A DNA stretch of 59,881 bases from Rhodoferax sp. (GTDB taxonomy: Bacteria; Pseudomonadota; Gammaproteobacteria; Burkholderiales; Burkholderiaceae_C). The notes beneath the pieces are model-generated. The model searched no databases and had not been told where the DNA came from. It worked only from the letters and a program-made list of their open reading frames with translations. The stretch is taken from positions 1 to 59,881 of the forward strand of contig JANXVI010000357.1 in assembly GCA_025351745.1 (NCBI GenBank). The letters run 5' to 3'. Below, piece after piece: positions 47,223 through 57,166 of the stretch (its first letter is position 1; each line of letters begins with the position of its first letter). The position numbers were made by a program, and so were the translations under genes.

Positions 47223-48380
47223 ATGACCGCTCACGCCAGCCGACCACCCGCACCGCCCACGCAAAAGACCCAGCAGCTGGTACTGCTGGGTGCTGGTCAC
47301 GCGCATGTGCAGGTGCTAGCCCAACTAGCGGCGAAGCCCCTGGCTGGGACCGTGGTGACCCTGGTTGCGCCAAGTCAAAAACTGGTGTACTCGGGCATGG
47401 TGCCGGGCTTTATGGCCGGCCACTATCCACTTGAAAGCTGCGTGATACCGCTGGAGCCCCTGGTGCAACGCAGCGCAATACGCTGGATTGAGCGCAACGT
47501 TGTGGGTATGGACGCACAAAAGCAAGTCATACAACTGGACGACGGCAGCACCCTGCCTTTTGACTGGCTGTCGGTCAACACTGGCCCGGTTCAGGATCGC
47601 GAACGCATAGAGATAGCCCTTCCCGGCGCCCGCGAGTACGGACTATTCGTTCGACCCATGGAGGCCTTTTGTACGTTGTGGCCGCGCGTCATCGCAATCG
47701 GGGCGCAGCGGGCCTTGCGAATCGCGGTGGTGGGCGGCGGTGCCGGTGGCATCGAGCTGGCATTGGCAGCGCGCCATCGCCTGCCCAATGCGGCCGTAAC
47801 CCTGATTTGCGGCGAGAAACCACCTGGGGCCGTTTACCCGCCTAAGGTGCAGCAGCGCATCATTGCCATGCTGAAACGGCACGGGGTCACCGTGTTGCAA
47901 GACGTAGCCGTGTCCTTGAAGGCCGACTCAGTATTACTCGGTTGCGGGGCCCATTTGGCCTGTGATGTGCCCGTATTGGCCATGGGCGCACAGGCGCCCC
48001 ATTGGCTAGCGAGCAGCGGTTTGGCACTGGACAGCGAAGGTTTCTTGGCAGTCGACATGTACCAGCGCTCGACCAGCCACAGCCGCGTCTTTGCGGCCGG
48101 CGATGTCAGCACACGGATGGACCGGCCCATGGCGCGCAATGGCGTCTACGCGGTGCGTGCGGGGCCCGCGTTGGCCCACAACCTGACCGCTACGGTAGCG
48201 GGCTTAGCCCTCAAACCGCACCAGCCGCCGCAGGTGACACTGAATTTGTTGTCCTGCGGCAGCCGCTACGCGATAGCGGCCTGGGGTCGAACCAGCGCGC
48301 AAGGGCGCTGGGTATGGTGGTTGAAAAATTGGGTGGACAGGCGGTTTGTCGCGCGGTTTGCGCGGCCCGGCTCTCAGTGA
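47223..48380 (+). CDS. FAD-dependent pyridine nucleotide-disulfide oxidoreductase, SelD-N-terminal-like family
   Basis: 385 aa. N-terminal FAD motif LVLLGAGHAHVQVL, a second Rossmann motif IAVVGGGAGGIELAL for NAD(P)H, and C-terminal FAD contact RVFAAGDVSTR. The GHAHVQVL start and PSQKLVYSGMVPGFMAGHY segment match the family fused to selenide-water dikinase in some bacteria. Here it stands alone with no SelD domain and no selenium genes in view. Electron acceptor may be a quinone, as in related NDH-2/SQR proteins. Confidence 0.85.
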   Translation: MTAHASRPPAPPTQKTQQLVLLGAGHAHVQVLAQLAAKPLAGTVVTLVAPSQKLVYSGMVPGFMAGHYPLESCVIPLEPLVQRSAIRWIERNVVGMDAQKQVIQLDDGSTLPFDWLSVNTGPVQDRERIEIALPGAREYGLFVRPMEAFCTLWPRVIAIGAQRALRIAVVGGGAGGIELALAARHRLPNAAVTLICGEKPPGAVYPPKVQQRIIAMLKRHGVTVLQDVAVSLKADSVLLGCGAHLACDVPVLAMGAQAPHWLASSGLALDSEGFLAVDMYQRSTSHSRVFAAGDVSTRMDRPMARNGVYAVRAGPALAHNLTATVAGLALKPHQPPQVTLNLLSCGSRYAIAAWGRTSAQGRWVWWLKNWVDRRFVARFARPGSQ

Positions 48381-48537
48381 AGTCTTCTGAACAGGGCCCG
48401 GGCCCGCGCCGCTATAGCCATTGGGCAATCAGGCCGGCAAAAAGCAAGCGCTTCGGCACAGCCCGCGTCGTGCACAGCCTCGCTCAGGCCTCGTAGTTTG
48501 GACACGGGTCATCAAACCTGGGCAAGTCGTGGGGATA

Positions 48538-48567
48538 TTGCGAATGCGAGGAATTCGCATTTATAAT
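48538..48567 (+). promoter_or_regulatory. Promoter and operator of bfd
   Basis: TTGCGA (48538), 18 bases, perfect TATAAT (48562-48567). The spacer holds an inverted repeat AATGCGA-GGAAT-TCGCATT (48543-48561), placed where a repressor would block RNA polymerase. An iron regulator is expected for bfd, but the site is a poor match to the classical Fur box, so the binder is open. Confidence 0.65.
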
Positions 48568-48606
48568 CAACACCGCCTATCCAACCACTTCCTCAAAGCC
48601 CAAGCC

Positions 48607-48846
48607 ATGATTGTTTGTGTCTGCAAGCGCATCTCTGACCGAGAAATCGCTCGCCATGTCCATGCCGGCATGGGTTTTGACGATATCCAATTTGAGCTGG
48701 GTGTTGCCACGCAGTGTGGCCAATGCGAGCAATGTGCGCGAGATGTGGTCGCCCAATGCAACCGGGCGCATCCGGTTGCTGCCTTGAACTGCGAAACCCA
48801 GCCCATCGTGATGCACGGCAGGCTGTCGGCGTCCATCCACGCCTGA
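48607..48846 (+). CDS. bfd: Bacterioferritin-associated ferredoxin (Bfd-like)
   Basis: 79 aa [2Fe-2S] protein with C4-x-C6 and C37-x2-C40 (TQCGQCEQC, with an extra Cys43), the Bfd pattern. Bfd delivers electrons to bacterioferritin to release iron. It faces bfr tail to tail, six bases apart, instead of preceding it. The frame is open upstream to 48421, but the promoter at 48538-48567 supports the ATG at 48607. Confidence 0.92.
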   Translation: MIVCVCKRISDREIARHVHAGMGFDDIQFELGVATQCGQCEQCARDVVAQCNRAHPVAALNCETQPIVMHGRLSASIHA

Positions 48847-48852
48847 CTCCAC

Positions 48853-49329
48853 TTAGCTCAGCGGTCCCATCTGGCTTTGCAGGTAGTTCTGAAGGCCAAC
48901 CTTGCCGATCAAGTCGATCTGGGTTTCCAGAAAATCAATGTGCTCTTCGGTGTCGTCCAAAATACCTTGCAGCAAATCTCGCGAACCATAGTCACGCTCT
49001 GATTCGCAATGGGCAATACCTGCCTTGATCGTCGCCTGCGCACCTTGTTCGCTCTGAAGGTCGCAGGCCAAAATCTCAGGCACGCTTTCGCCAACCAATA
49101 GCTTGGCAAGATCTTGCAAGTTGGGTAGACCGTCGAGCATAAAAATGCGGTCCATCAGCATGTCGGCATGCTTCATCTCGCCGATAGACTCTTCGTATTC
49201 CTTCTTCGCCAACCTGTCCAGCCCCCAATGCTTGAGCATGCGGTAATGCAGGAAATACTGGTTGATAGCAGTTAACTCGTTCTTCAACTGTGCTTGTAGA
49301 TGCACGATAACTTGCGCGTCGCCCTTCAT
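48853..49329 (-). CDS. bfr: Bacterioferritin
   Basis: 158 aa, the exact length of E. coli Bfr. Ferroxidase residues Glu18, Glu51, His54, Glu94 and His130 align, and Met52 for haem is present. The position equivalent to Glu127 is Thr (DTEEH), so one metal ligand differs from E. coli unless the adjacent Glu128 substitutes. AGGAG upstream of the ATG at 49329 fixes the start; a longer frame from 49404 is not needed. Stores iron in a 24-mer with haem. Confidence 0.93.
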   Translation of the reverse strand: MKGDAQVIVHLQAQLKNELTAINQYFLHYRMLKHWGLDRLAKKEYEESIGEMKHADMLMDRIFMLDGLPNLQDLAKLLVGESVPEILACDLQSEQGAQATIKAGIAHCESERDYGSRDLLQGILDDTEEHIDFLETQIDLIGKVGLQNYLQSQMGPLS

Positions 49330-49731
49330 GGGATTCTCCTTGGCTTCAGATTGCAACACCCCATTCTCGCCGCCATTGCGGCCAATTGAATGAATGTGGA
49401 TCAATTTCCCATGACGTGGCGCTCAACCCGCCCACTTCGTCGAACACAGCGTTTGATCCGGAAGAGGATCTGGAACCAGCGATAGGCGAGATGGTTTGCG
49501 CAGCGAAACTCGAAGGCTGCGAACCACGGATGCGTTGCGGATGCCCTTCGCTGTGACCTCACCCTCGACGTGGCACCGCTGGAAATATCGAACTTTCTCG
49601 AAAGCAACGGCCTCCATGATGTGGGAGGAATGTGTGACTGCACCAACTTTGGATGACCCTATGTCAATCAACAAGTTAGTCCGCCGTGGAATTGAATGTT
49701 GGATGGCGTTCCGCAATAAACAAGGCTGCGG
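49330..49731. other. Gene-free interval between bfr and groESL
   Basis: About 400 bases with several short open frames on both strands but none with a start signal, coding bias or recognisable product. I see no tRNA, repeat copy or terminator. It may contain the bfr promoter next to 49345-49400 or decayed coding sequence. Confidence 0.5.
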
Positions 49732-49760
49732 CTTGAAATCGACAGAAATGGCCTTATCAT
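49732..49760 (+). promoter_or_regulatory. groESL promoter, sigma-32-like overlapping sigma-70
   Basis: CTTGAAA (49732-49738) is a perfect sigma-32 -35 element. Thirteen bases later CCTTATCA (49752-49759) is a partial match to CCCCATNT. TTGAAA with TATCAT (49755-49760, 16-base spacing) would also serve sigma-70. The -10 borders the CIRCE element. Confidence 0.7.
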
Positions 49761-49786
49761 TAGCACTCGTCGGTACTGAGTGCTAA
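49760..49786 (+). promoter_or_regulatory. CIRCE operator
   Basis: TTAGCACTC, nine bases, GAGTGCTAA: a perfect match to the HrcA operator. It lies directly downstream of the promoter and 92 bases before groES. HrcA is encoded at 465-1469. Confidence 0.98.
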
Positions 49787-49878
49787 CATCACACTTCACC
49801 GCAAGTTAATGAGCACCAACTTCTATGGAGTCGGTGCAAGTTTTTGATCGAAATTGTTTTAAACCCAGGAGATTCCCT

Positions 49879-50169
49879 ATGAAATTGCGTCCTTTGGCAG
49901 ACCGCGTGATTGTTAAACGCGTCGAAAACGAAACCAAGACTGCCTCCGGCATCGTCATCCCTGACAGCGCAGCAGAAAAGCCTGACCAAGGCGAAGTCTT
50001 GGCCGTAGGCCCTGGCAAGAAGAACGACAAGGGTGACCTGATTGCCATGAACGTCAAGGTCGGTGACCGCGTGTTGTTCGGCAAGTACAGCGGCCAGACC
50101 GTCAAGGTTGACGGCGATGAGCTGTTGGTCATGAAAGAAGACGATTTGTTTGCTGTTGTCGAAAAATAA
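49879..50169 (+). CDS. groS: Co-chaperonin GroES
   Basis: 96 aa, starting [16 protein letters not shown], with the mobile loop [18 protein letters not shown] and the roof segment. AGGAGA precedes the ATG at 49879; the upstream in-frame extension to 49825 is rejected. Forms the heptameric lid of GroEL. Confidence 0.98.
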   Translation: MKLRPLADRVIVKRVENETKTASGIVIPDSAAEKPDQGEVLAVGPGKKNDKGDLIAMNVKVGDRVLFGKYSGQTVKVDGDELLVMKEDDLFAVVEK

Positions 50170-50261
50170 TTTGATTGCGGGATAGACCGAAGCAAGGCTG
50201 AGCTCAGTCCCCAACGGATTAGGGATTTTCTTCCCCAACAACAAGTTTTGTATATTTTTGA

Positions 50262-51938
<1,677 letters not shown>

Positions 51939-52074
51939 TTGCTTTGCTCCTTGCCTGACGACCTACAGCGTCGTTGTTTGGGCTTGCCGTACCAGTGTAC
52001 TGTCAGTGCCCAAACGCCTAGCTGTAGATCACCATGCTGCGTCGGGTGGCGTAATGGCTCTCGATTGCAAATAA

Positions 52075-52112
52075 CAAAAAAACCCGCTTGGTGCGAACCT
52101 TGCGGGTTTTTT
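52075..52112 (+). terminator. Rho-independent terminator of groESL
   Basis: AAAAAACCCGC / GCGGGTTTTTT stem with a 14-base loop that can pair further. The T run follows immediately. The interval 51939-52327 contains this terminator and repeat copy I, and no gene that I can see. Confidence 0.85.
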
Positions 52113-52184
52113 GGTCTGGCATTGCTGTTTTTATGGCTACATCGTCAATATAGACGAAGAAAAGAGACCTGCTTTCCTGCTAAG

Positions 52185-52238
52185 CCAGTAGTCTCTAGCC
52201 CTCGCAGAATGTTGATGAGTAGCTACGTTTTATGTAGC
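52185..52238 (-). repeat. Dispersed repeat, copy I
   Basis: Minus strand: GCTACATAAAACGTAGC hairpin then TTCTGCGAGGGCTAGAGAC, anchors at 52238 and 52199. Intergenic between the groESL terminator and the lipoprotein gene. Confidence 0.85.
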
Positions 52239-52327
52239 ACCTTCGTTGACAGTTCGAGTCTGCGACCTCTAACGCCTTTCACATGGCTCTTGGCTTTTGA
52301 CCATTGCGGTAGGCGCACCCCTTGGAA

Positions 52328-52789
52328 TCAGTTGGTCAGTACAACCCGGATCGTGGCCACTTGTGCAAAGTCCAATGTAGAGGTAGCAATGAGGGTAAAG
52401 CTCAACGGTGCACTGAGAGGAAAACCCGAGTCGGTGTCTATCAATATCCGTGACCTGGTTTGCGCGGACAGCCTAATGCCTACACCTCCATAGTCAACAG
52501 TAACACCGGTCCCATTGACGGTGCTGCCACCCACAATGAGTGACCAAATCACCGGCTCACTTGCGTCCAATTCGATAGATTCCCCTACCGGCAAAAATAC
52601 GGTCTGGGTTGCGCCGGGGTGAATCAGAACGCCGCTAACGGGCCTACCTCCAACCACGACGTTGACATCAAAGGGCTGCGCGACGGCTACGTCAAGGCTT
52701 CCACCGCCGCCGCATGCGGTTAAGGCAAACACAGCAAACAGCCCCGCAGCACCCATGGCAGCGACCCTTGCCAGCAACTTTGTTTTCAT
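52328..52789 (-). CDS. Small lipoprotein of unknown function
   Basis: 153 aa. Signal peptide MKTKLLARVAAMGAAGLFAVF with lipobox LTAC followed by GGGGS. The mature part is all-beta in pattern (QPFDVNVVVGGRPVSGVLI, ELDASEPVIWSLIVGG, ATIRVVLTN), like a small immunoglobulin-type sandwich. I do not recognise the family. The frame extends to 52909, but the lipoprotein signal sets the start. It is divergent from the flavin/haem operon and could share its Fur-type control region. Confidence 0.75.
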   Translation of the reverse strand: MKTKLLARVAAMGAAGLFAVFALTACGGGGSLDVAVAQPFDVNVVVGGRPVSGVLIHPGATQTVFLPVGESIELDASEPVIWSLIVGGSTVNGTGVTVDYGGVGIRLSAQTRSRILIDTDSGFPLSAPLSFTLIATSTLDFAQVATIRVVLTN

Positions 52790-52996
52790 ACTTACCCCTT
52801 TTGATTCGACCCACCAAACGGCACCGTTTAAGTTCAACGTCTGAGCGCCACAACTGGACTTACCCAGGTTAGCTATTCGTTGTAAGGAATTGTTGCTCCG
52901 CGACTGCATAAATGCATCGGGCGGCTAGAGCCATCGCCGGAACCAAGAAAAGACATCAACGGTCATCTAAGGGTTGGGATACTCGCTTCAATTGGT

Positions 52997-53015
52997 TACA
53001 ATGCGAATCATTATC
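52997..53015 (+). promoter_or_regulatory. Probable Fur box
   Basis: TACAATGCGAATCATTATC matches the 19-base Fur consensus GATAATGATAATCATTATC at 15 positions; the right half AATCATTATC is perfect and the adjacent CATT extends it. It lies between the lipoprotein and the di-haem protein gene, about 120 bases before the chosen start. Confidence 0.75.
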
Positions 53016-53134
53016 ATTTCAATTTATTGATTCTGCCTGAAAACCTTGCTCGACCGACCTTCGCCACCCGTTCTATGAACACGGGAGCAATGCAGTCAGC
53101 AGGCCGCGCTTCTCATTCCAAGGATATAAAAATT

Positions 53135-54391
53135 ATGCTGTTTCGGGGAAAACCTGGCTCCCGTGGGGAGCCATGCCTAAGTGTCGGTTTCGAAATCCTC
53201 GCCACCACAATTTCGCTGCTGTTGACGGCCATGCTGGCAGGCTGCGGCGGCAGTTCGGGTGGCGCCGGGTCTGGCGCGGATAGCTCGTTGGAGCAGATCG
53301 CGGCGGTAAGCCTTAGCCCAGTTGCAAAACTCGGCGAAAAGATTTTTAAGGATAGATCGTTATCGGCTTCCGGCAAACTTGCGTGCGCCACTTGCCACAA
53401 TCCAGACAATGCGCACGCGCCCGCGAACGATTTGGCGGTGCAGATGGGTGGTCCGGACCTGATGACGCCAGGATTTCGCGCGGCGCCCTCGTTGCGTTAC
53501 CTGGATCTCACCCCCGCCTTTTCCATTGCCAAAGACGGTAAAGTTACCGGCGGCTTTGACCGGGATGGCCGGGCGCAATCGCTTGCTGTCCAGGCCGCTC
53601 GCCCCTTGCTTGCCCCGCACGAGATGGCGAACGCCAGCGCCGGGGACGTGGTAAACCGCTTGAAGCAGACCAGCTACGCCAAAGAGTTCAGCCAGGTTTT
53701 CGGGTCGTCGGCTTTGGATAACCCAGACACCGCCTTAGACCGCATGACCTTTGCCTTGCAGCAGTACCAAAAAGAAGACCCGGACTTTCATCCCTACGAC
53801 TCCAAGTATGACCAATTCTTGGCCGGCAAAGTAAAGCTGAGCAGTGCTGAATTACGTGGCCTGGCCCTGTTCAACAACCCCAATCAAGGCAATTGCGCGG
53901 CCTGCCACACCAGTAAAAAAGGTGCCGACGGGTCCGCCCCCTTGTTCACTGACTTCACGTTCGACAACATTGGTGTACCGCGCAACCCCGACATCCCCGC
54001 CACTGCAGACGCGACGTATTTCGATCTCGGCCTGTGCGGCCCGGACCGCACCGATCTGACGGAACGCACCAATCTGTGCGGTGCTTTCAAGGTGCCCAGC
54101 CTGCGCAATGTGGCGACCCGCAAAGTCTTTTTTCACAACGGCCGCTTCAAGAATTTGCGCGATGCCTTGGGGTTCTACGTTCGGCGTGATACCAACCCTG
54201 AAGAGTGGTACCCGGCGGCTGCTGATGGCACCGTCATGAAATTCAATGATCTACCTGACCGCTACAAAGCGAACGTCAATACCACCGAAATGCCCTACAA
54301 CCGCACGCGCAGTTTGGCGCCCGCACTATCGACACCAGAAATCGACGACGTCATCCAGTTCCTCGGAACCCTCACCGATGGCTACCAATAA
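53135..54391 (+). CDS. Di-haem cytochrome c peroxidase/MauG-like lipoprotein
   Basis: 418 aa. The leader ends in lipobox LAGC (Cys37) followed by a Gly/Ser linker. Two haem c motifs, C84-ATC-H88 and C254-AAC-H258, with LLAPHEMANAS between them and FHNGRFKNLRDALGFY near the C-terminus, are as in bacterial cytochrome c peroxidases and MauG. The open frame begins at 53027, but the ATG at 53135 starts the signal; AAGGA lies 11 bases before it. First gene of the Fur-type operon. It may be a peroxidase or an electron carrier. Confidence 0.9.
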   Translation: MLFRGKPGSRGEPCLSVGFEILATTISLLLTAMLAGCGGSSGGAGSGADSSLEQIAAVSLSPVAKLGEKIFKDRSLSASGKLACATCHNPDNAHAPANDLAVQMGGPDLMTPGFRAAPSLRYLDLTPAFSIAKDGKVTGGFDRDGRAQSLAVQAARPLLAPHEMANASAGDVVNRLKQTSYAKEFSQVFGSSALDNPDTALDRMTFALQQYQKEDPDFHPYDSKYDQFLAGKVKLSSAELRGLALFNNPNQGNCAACHTSKKGADGSAPLFTDFTFDNIGVPRNPDIPATADATYFDLGLCGPDRTDLTERTNLCGAFKVPSLRNVATRKVFFHNGRFKNLRDALGFYVRRDTNPEEWYPAAADGTVMKFNDLPDRYKANVNTTEMPYNRTRSLAPALSTPEIDDVIQFLGTLTDGYQ

Positions 54392-54416
54392 ACGAATCAA
54401 AGAAGGAAAACCCACC

Positions 54417-55733
54417 ATGAAGAAAAAACTACTGACCCAAGCGCTCACTGCGGCCTTTCTGTGTGCCACAGGGTTTGCGCCCGCCCACGCCAGCGAAGCT
54501 GAATTGCTACAAAGAATAGAAGCGTTGGCGGCGCAGCTAGATGCTATCAAGGCCGAACTCGCAGCCACGCGCAAGAAGGCGGATACGGTCGAGCAAAAGC
54601 AAGAGGCACTGGCCAGCACGGTCGCCGCGACGGGTCCCAGCACGGCCGGCGCTTCGTCCGGCAGCCCGGCCGCAAGGGCCCAGGCCACCGTGGTCAGTAG
54701 TTACGGTGAAATCAATTACACCCGCCCAAAAAACGCCAGCAACCAAGCGCAGGCTGATGTGGCGCGCGCAGTCTTTGGCATCACCCACCGCTTTGACGAC
54801 AAGACCAAGGTGGTCGGAGAGTTTGAATGGGAACACGCGGTGACGTCGGCGGGCGACAAAGGCGAAGCCGCTGTTGAACAGCTGTACGTCGAGCACGAAT
54901 TGAGCAACGGATTGCGCGCCAAAGGCGGCCTGTTTTTAATGCCCGTTGGTCTGATCAACACTAGCCACGAGCCCACCGCTTTCTACGGCGTACAACGCAA
55001 TTTTGTAGAAACCGCGATCATCCCTTCCACGTGGAGAGAGGCGGGTTTTGGCCTATCGCGAACCCATGACAATGGCCTGAGCTGGGATATCGGAGTGACC
55101 ACCGGTTTTGACCTCAGCAAATGGGACGCGGCATCCACCGACGGCACCGAGTCACCGTTGGGCAGCATCCACCAAGAGGGTCAATTGGCCAAAGCCAATG
55201 ACCTTAGCATGCATGCTGCGTTGAATTGGCGGGGCATCCCCGGCCTGTTGCTAGGCGGCTCCGTATTCACGGGCAAGGCTGGGCACGCCACCACCGATTT
55301 CGCAGCCAACGGTGCGCGCATCAATCTGTGGGACTTGCATGCACGCTACACGCCGGGCTTGTGGGATCTGACCGCGCTCTACAGCGCCGGTACGATCAGC
55401 AACACCGACGCTTTGAACCTGACCTTTGTTGGCCAGCCCACGCCTGTACCATCGACCTTCTACGGCTGGTATGCGCAAGCGGCCTACCAATTGTGGAAGA
55501 GCGCAGACTACAGTCTGAGCCCATTCATTCGCTACGAGCAGTTCAATACCGCTGCCAGCTACGAGGCTGTGCCACTAGGATTAGGCGTTGCCCCGCTGGC
55601 AGACGAAAAGGTGGCCACTATTGGCGCCAATTTCAAAATTGGTGAGGGTGTTGTCGTGAAGTTCGATTTCCAAAAATTCCAGCTCGATAGCGGTCGCGAC
55701 CGTTTCAACCTCGGCGTAGGCTATTCGTTCTAA
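54417..55733 (+). CDS. Outer-membrane porin with N-terminal coiled coil (OprO/P-like)
   Basis: 438 aa from the ATG at 54417 (SD AAGGAAAA). Signal peptide ends APAHASEAE. Residues about 25-65 are a heptad coiled coil (LLQRIEALAAQLDAIKAELAA), then an Ala/Ser/Gly linker and a beta-barrel of alternating strands ending in RFNLGVGYSF with the terminal Phe. This layout is shared with phosphate-selective porins O/P, in which the coiled coil mediates trimer contacts. Iron-type control suggests a metal-complex or other anionic ligand, which is inference. Confidence 0.85.
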   Translation: MKKKLLTQALTAAFLCATGFAPAHASEAELLQRIEALAAQLDAIKAELAATRKKADTVEQKQEALASTVAATGPSTAGASSGSPAARAQATVVSSYGEINYTRPKNASNQAQADVARAVFGITHRFDDKTKVVGEFEWEHAVTSAGDKGEAAVEQLYVEHELSNGLRAKGGLFLMPVGLINTSHEPTAFYGVQRNFVETAIIPSTWREAGFGLSRTHDNGLSWDIGVTTGFDLSKWDAASTDGTESPLGSIHQEGQLAKANDLSMHAALNWRGIPGLLLGGSVFTGKAGHATTDFAANGARINLWDLHARYTPGLWDLTALYSAGTISNTDALNLTFVGQPTPVPSTFYGWYAQAAYQLWKSADYSLSPFIRYEQFNTAASYEAVPLGLGVAPLADEKVATIGANFKIGEGVVVKFDFQKFQLDSGRDRFNLGVGYSF

Positions 55734-55747
55734 CAGGTTAAAAGATT

Positions 55748-56290
55748 GTGAGAACTACTGCTATTGCACCGTTGATCTTGGTCAGCTTGGCAGGGGCCAA
55801 TAGCGCTGCCTTTGCGACGCAATACTTAACGGTGGAGCAGGCGCAAAAGGTGATCTTCCCGGAGGCTACGGCGTTCAAGGCCTCGACCGTTCAGCTCACG
55901 CTGGAACAGATGCGGCACATGGAAAGGCTGGCTGGACTGCCCGCGCGCTCGGCGGCTTGGCGCACCGTCACTGCACTCAAGGACGACACCGTGCTGGGGT
56001 ATATCGTTCTGGACGATGTACTGGGAAAGTTTGAATTGATTTCGTATGCCGTGGGATTGCAAGCGGATACCAGCATCAAGCAGGTGGAGATATTGGCCTA
56101 CCGTGAGAGCCACGGCTTCGAGATACGCAATGCCAACTGGCGCCAGCAATTTGTTGGCAAATCAGCGGCCGGGCAACTCACCGTAGGCGACGGCATTGCC
56201 AATATCAGTGGTGCAACGTTGTCCTGCACCCACCTCACCGACGGCGTGCGCAGAATCGCCGCACTGGCACAAGTGGCATGGAAGCGCTGA
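55748..56290 (+). CDS. Exported FMN-binding domain protein
   Basis: 180 aa from GTG. Signal peptide (IAPLILVSLAGANSAAFA). The FMN-binding motif is NISGATLSC (SGAT at residues 154-157); Thr157 is the expected site of phosphoester-linked FMN by analogy with NqrC. Immediately upstream of, and overlapping, the apbE gene whose product would attach the FMN. An N-terminal segment, QYLTVEQAQKVIFPEA, resembles that of other iron- and haem-associated FMN-binding proteins. Periplasmic one-electron carrier. Confidence 0.88.
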   Translation: MRTTAIAPLILVSLAGANSAAFATQYLTVEQAQKVIFPEATAFKASTVQLTLEQMRHMERLAGLPARSAAWRTVTALKDDTVLGYIVLDDVLGKFELISYAVGLQADTSIKQVEILAYRESHGFEIRNANWRQQFVGKSAAGQLTVGDGIANISGATLSCTHLTDGVRRIAALAQVAWKR

Positions 56291-57114
56291 GGCGAAGAGC
56301 CCAGCCCTGGTTGGGAACCATCGTCGAGATCCGCATAGCCGATGCAATGCCGGAAACTGCACTGACAGCGATGTATGACCGCGCCTTTCAACAGATCGCA
56401 CGGGTCCACCGATTGATGGGCTTTCATGCACCGGATAGCGATCTCTCCCGCATCAACGTGGCACCGGTTGGTAGCCACATCACCATCGATCTCCACACGC
56501 ATGCGGTATTGCAAGCGGCATTGCAAGTCACCGCGGCGAGTGCGGGTCTGTTTGACGTCCGGGTCGCCGGTTGCTTGATCGATTGGGGAATCCTTCCACC
56601 ATGCGGGCAAGCTCCGCGCTCTTATGTTCCTCGGCGAGCCAGTTTTAGCCTGACGCCAGAGGGTATGGTGTACAAACTTGGGGCCGATTTGTTGGACCTG
56701 GGCGGGATAGCCAAGGGCTATGCGGTGGACCTGGCCATAACGAGCTTGCAAGAGGCCGGCGTACAAAATGCTTGCGTGAATGCGGGCGGGGACTTGCGTG
56801 TGATAGGGGACTGCGCCAACGAAGTACTCTTGCGCAATCCCAGCGATCCCTCGGACATGGCCTACAAGCTGGCCTTGCACAACCAAGCGCTGGCCACGTC
56901 CGCCAGCTATTTTTCGTTGCGCGAAACAGAGCAGGGTCAATATTGCGCGCTGGTGAATGGCCAGACGGGTGAGGCCATGCTGAACCGCATCAGCGTGTCG
57001 GTTTCCGCGCCACAATGCATATTCGCCGATGCATTGACCAAAGTGGTGATGGCCAGTGCCAATGCTGAGCATCCATGTTTGGCACAATTTGGCGCACAGG
57101 CCTATATCACTTGA
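56278..57114 (+). CDS. apbE: FAD:protein FMN transferase (ApbE family)
   Basis: 278 aa. The family motifs are visible: LMGFHAPDSDLSRIN, LLDLGGIAKGYAVDLA, NAGGDLRVIG and FADALTKVVM. ApbE transfers FMN from FAD to Thr in SGAT-type motifs of exported proteins. The ATG overlaps the FMN-binding gene by 13 bases. No export signal is evident at the N-terminus (MEALRRRAQPWLG), unlike the usual lipoprotein form, so either it acts in the cytoplasm before export or the true start differs. Confidence 0.92.
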   Translation: MEALRRRAQPWLGTIVEIRIADAMPETALTAMYDRAFQQIARVHRLMGFHAPDSDLSRINVAPVGSHITIDLHTHAVLQAALQVTAASAGLFDVRVAGCLIDWGILPPCGQAPRSYVPRRASFSLTPEGMVYKLGADLLDLGGIAKGYAVDLAITSLQEAGVQNACVNAGGDLRVIGDCANEVLLRNPSDPSDMAYKLALHNQALATSASYFSLRETEQGQYCALVNGQTGEAMLNRISVSVSAPQCIFADALTKVVMASANAEHPCLAQFGAQAYIT

Positions 57115-57166
57115 CCGAAACCGACCACTTTTGCAACTTACGTACCGTACAACGTAGATTTTTTTT

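Noticed and set aside
48394-48405. Perfect palindrome GGGCCCGGGCCC after the flavoprotein gene
   Set aside because: No T run and no second copy; short GC palindromes are expected in GC-rich DNA.
52001-52074. Possible small gene after groEL (CRTSVLSVPKRLAVDHHA frame)
   Set aside because: The frame overlaps groEL, has no start signal and ends in the terminator region.
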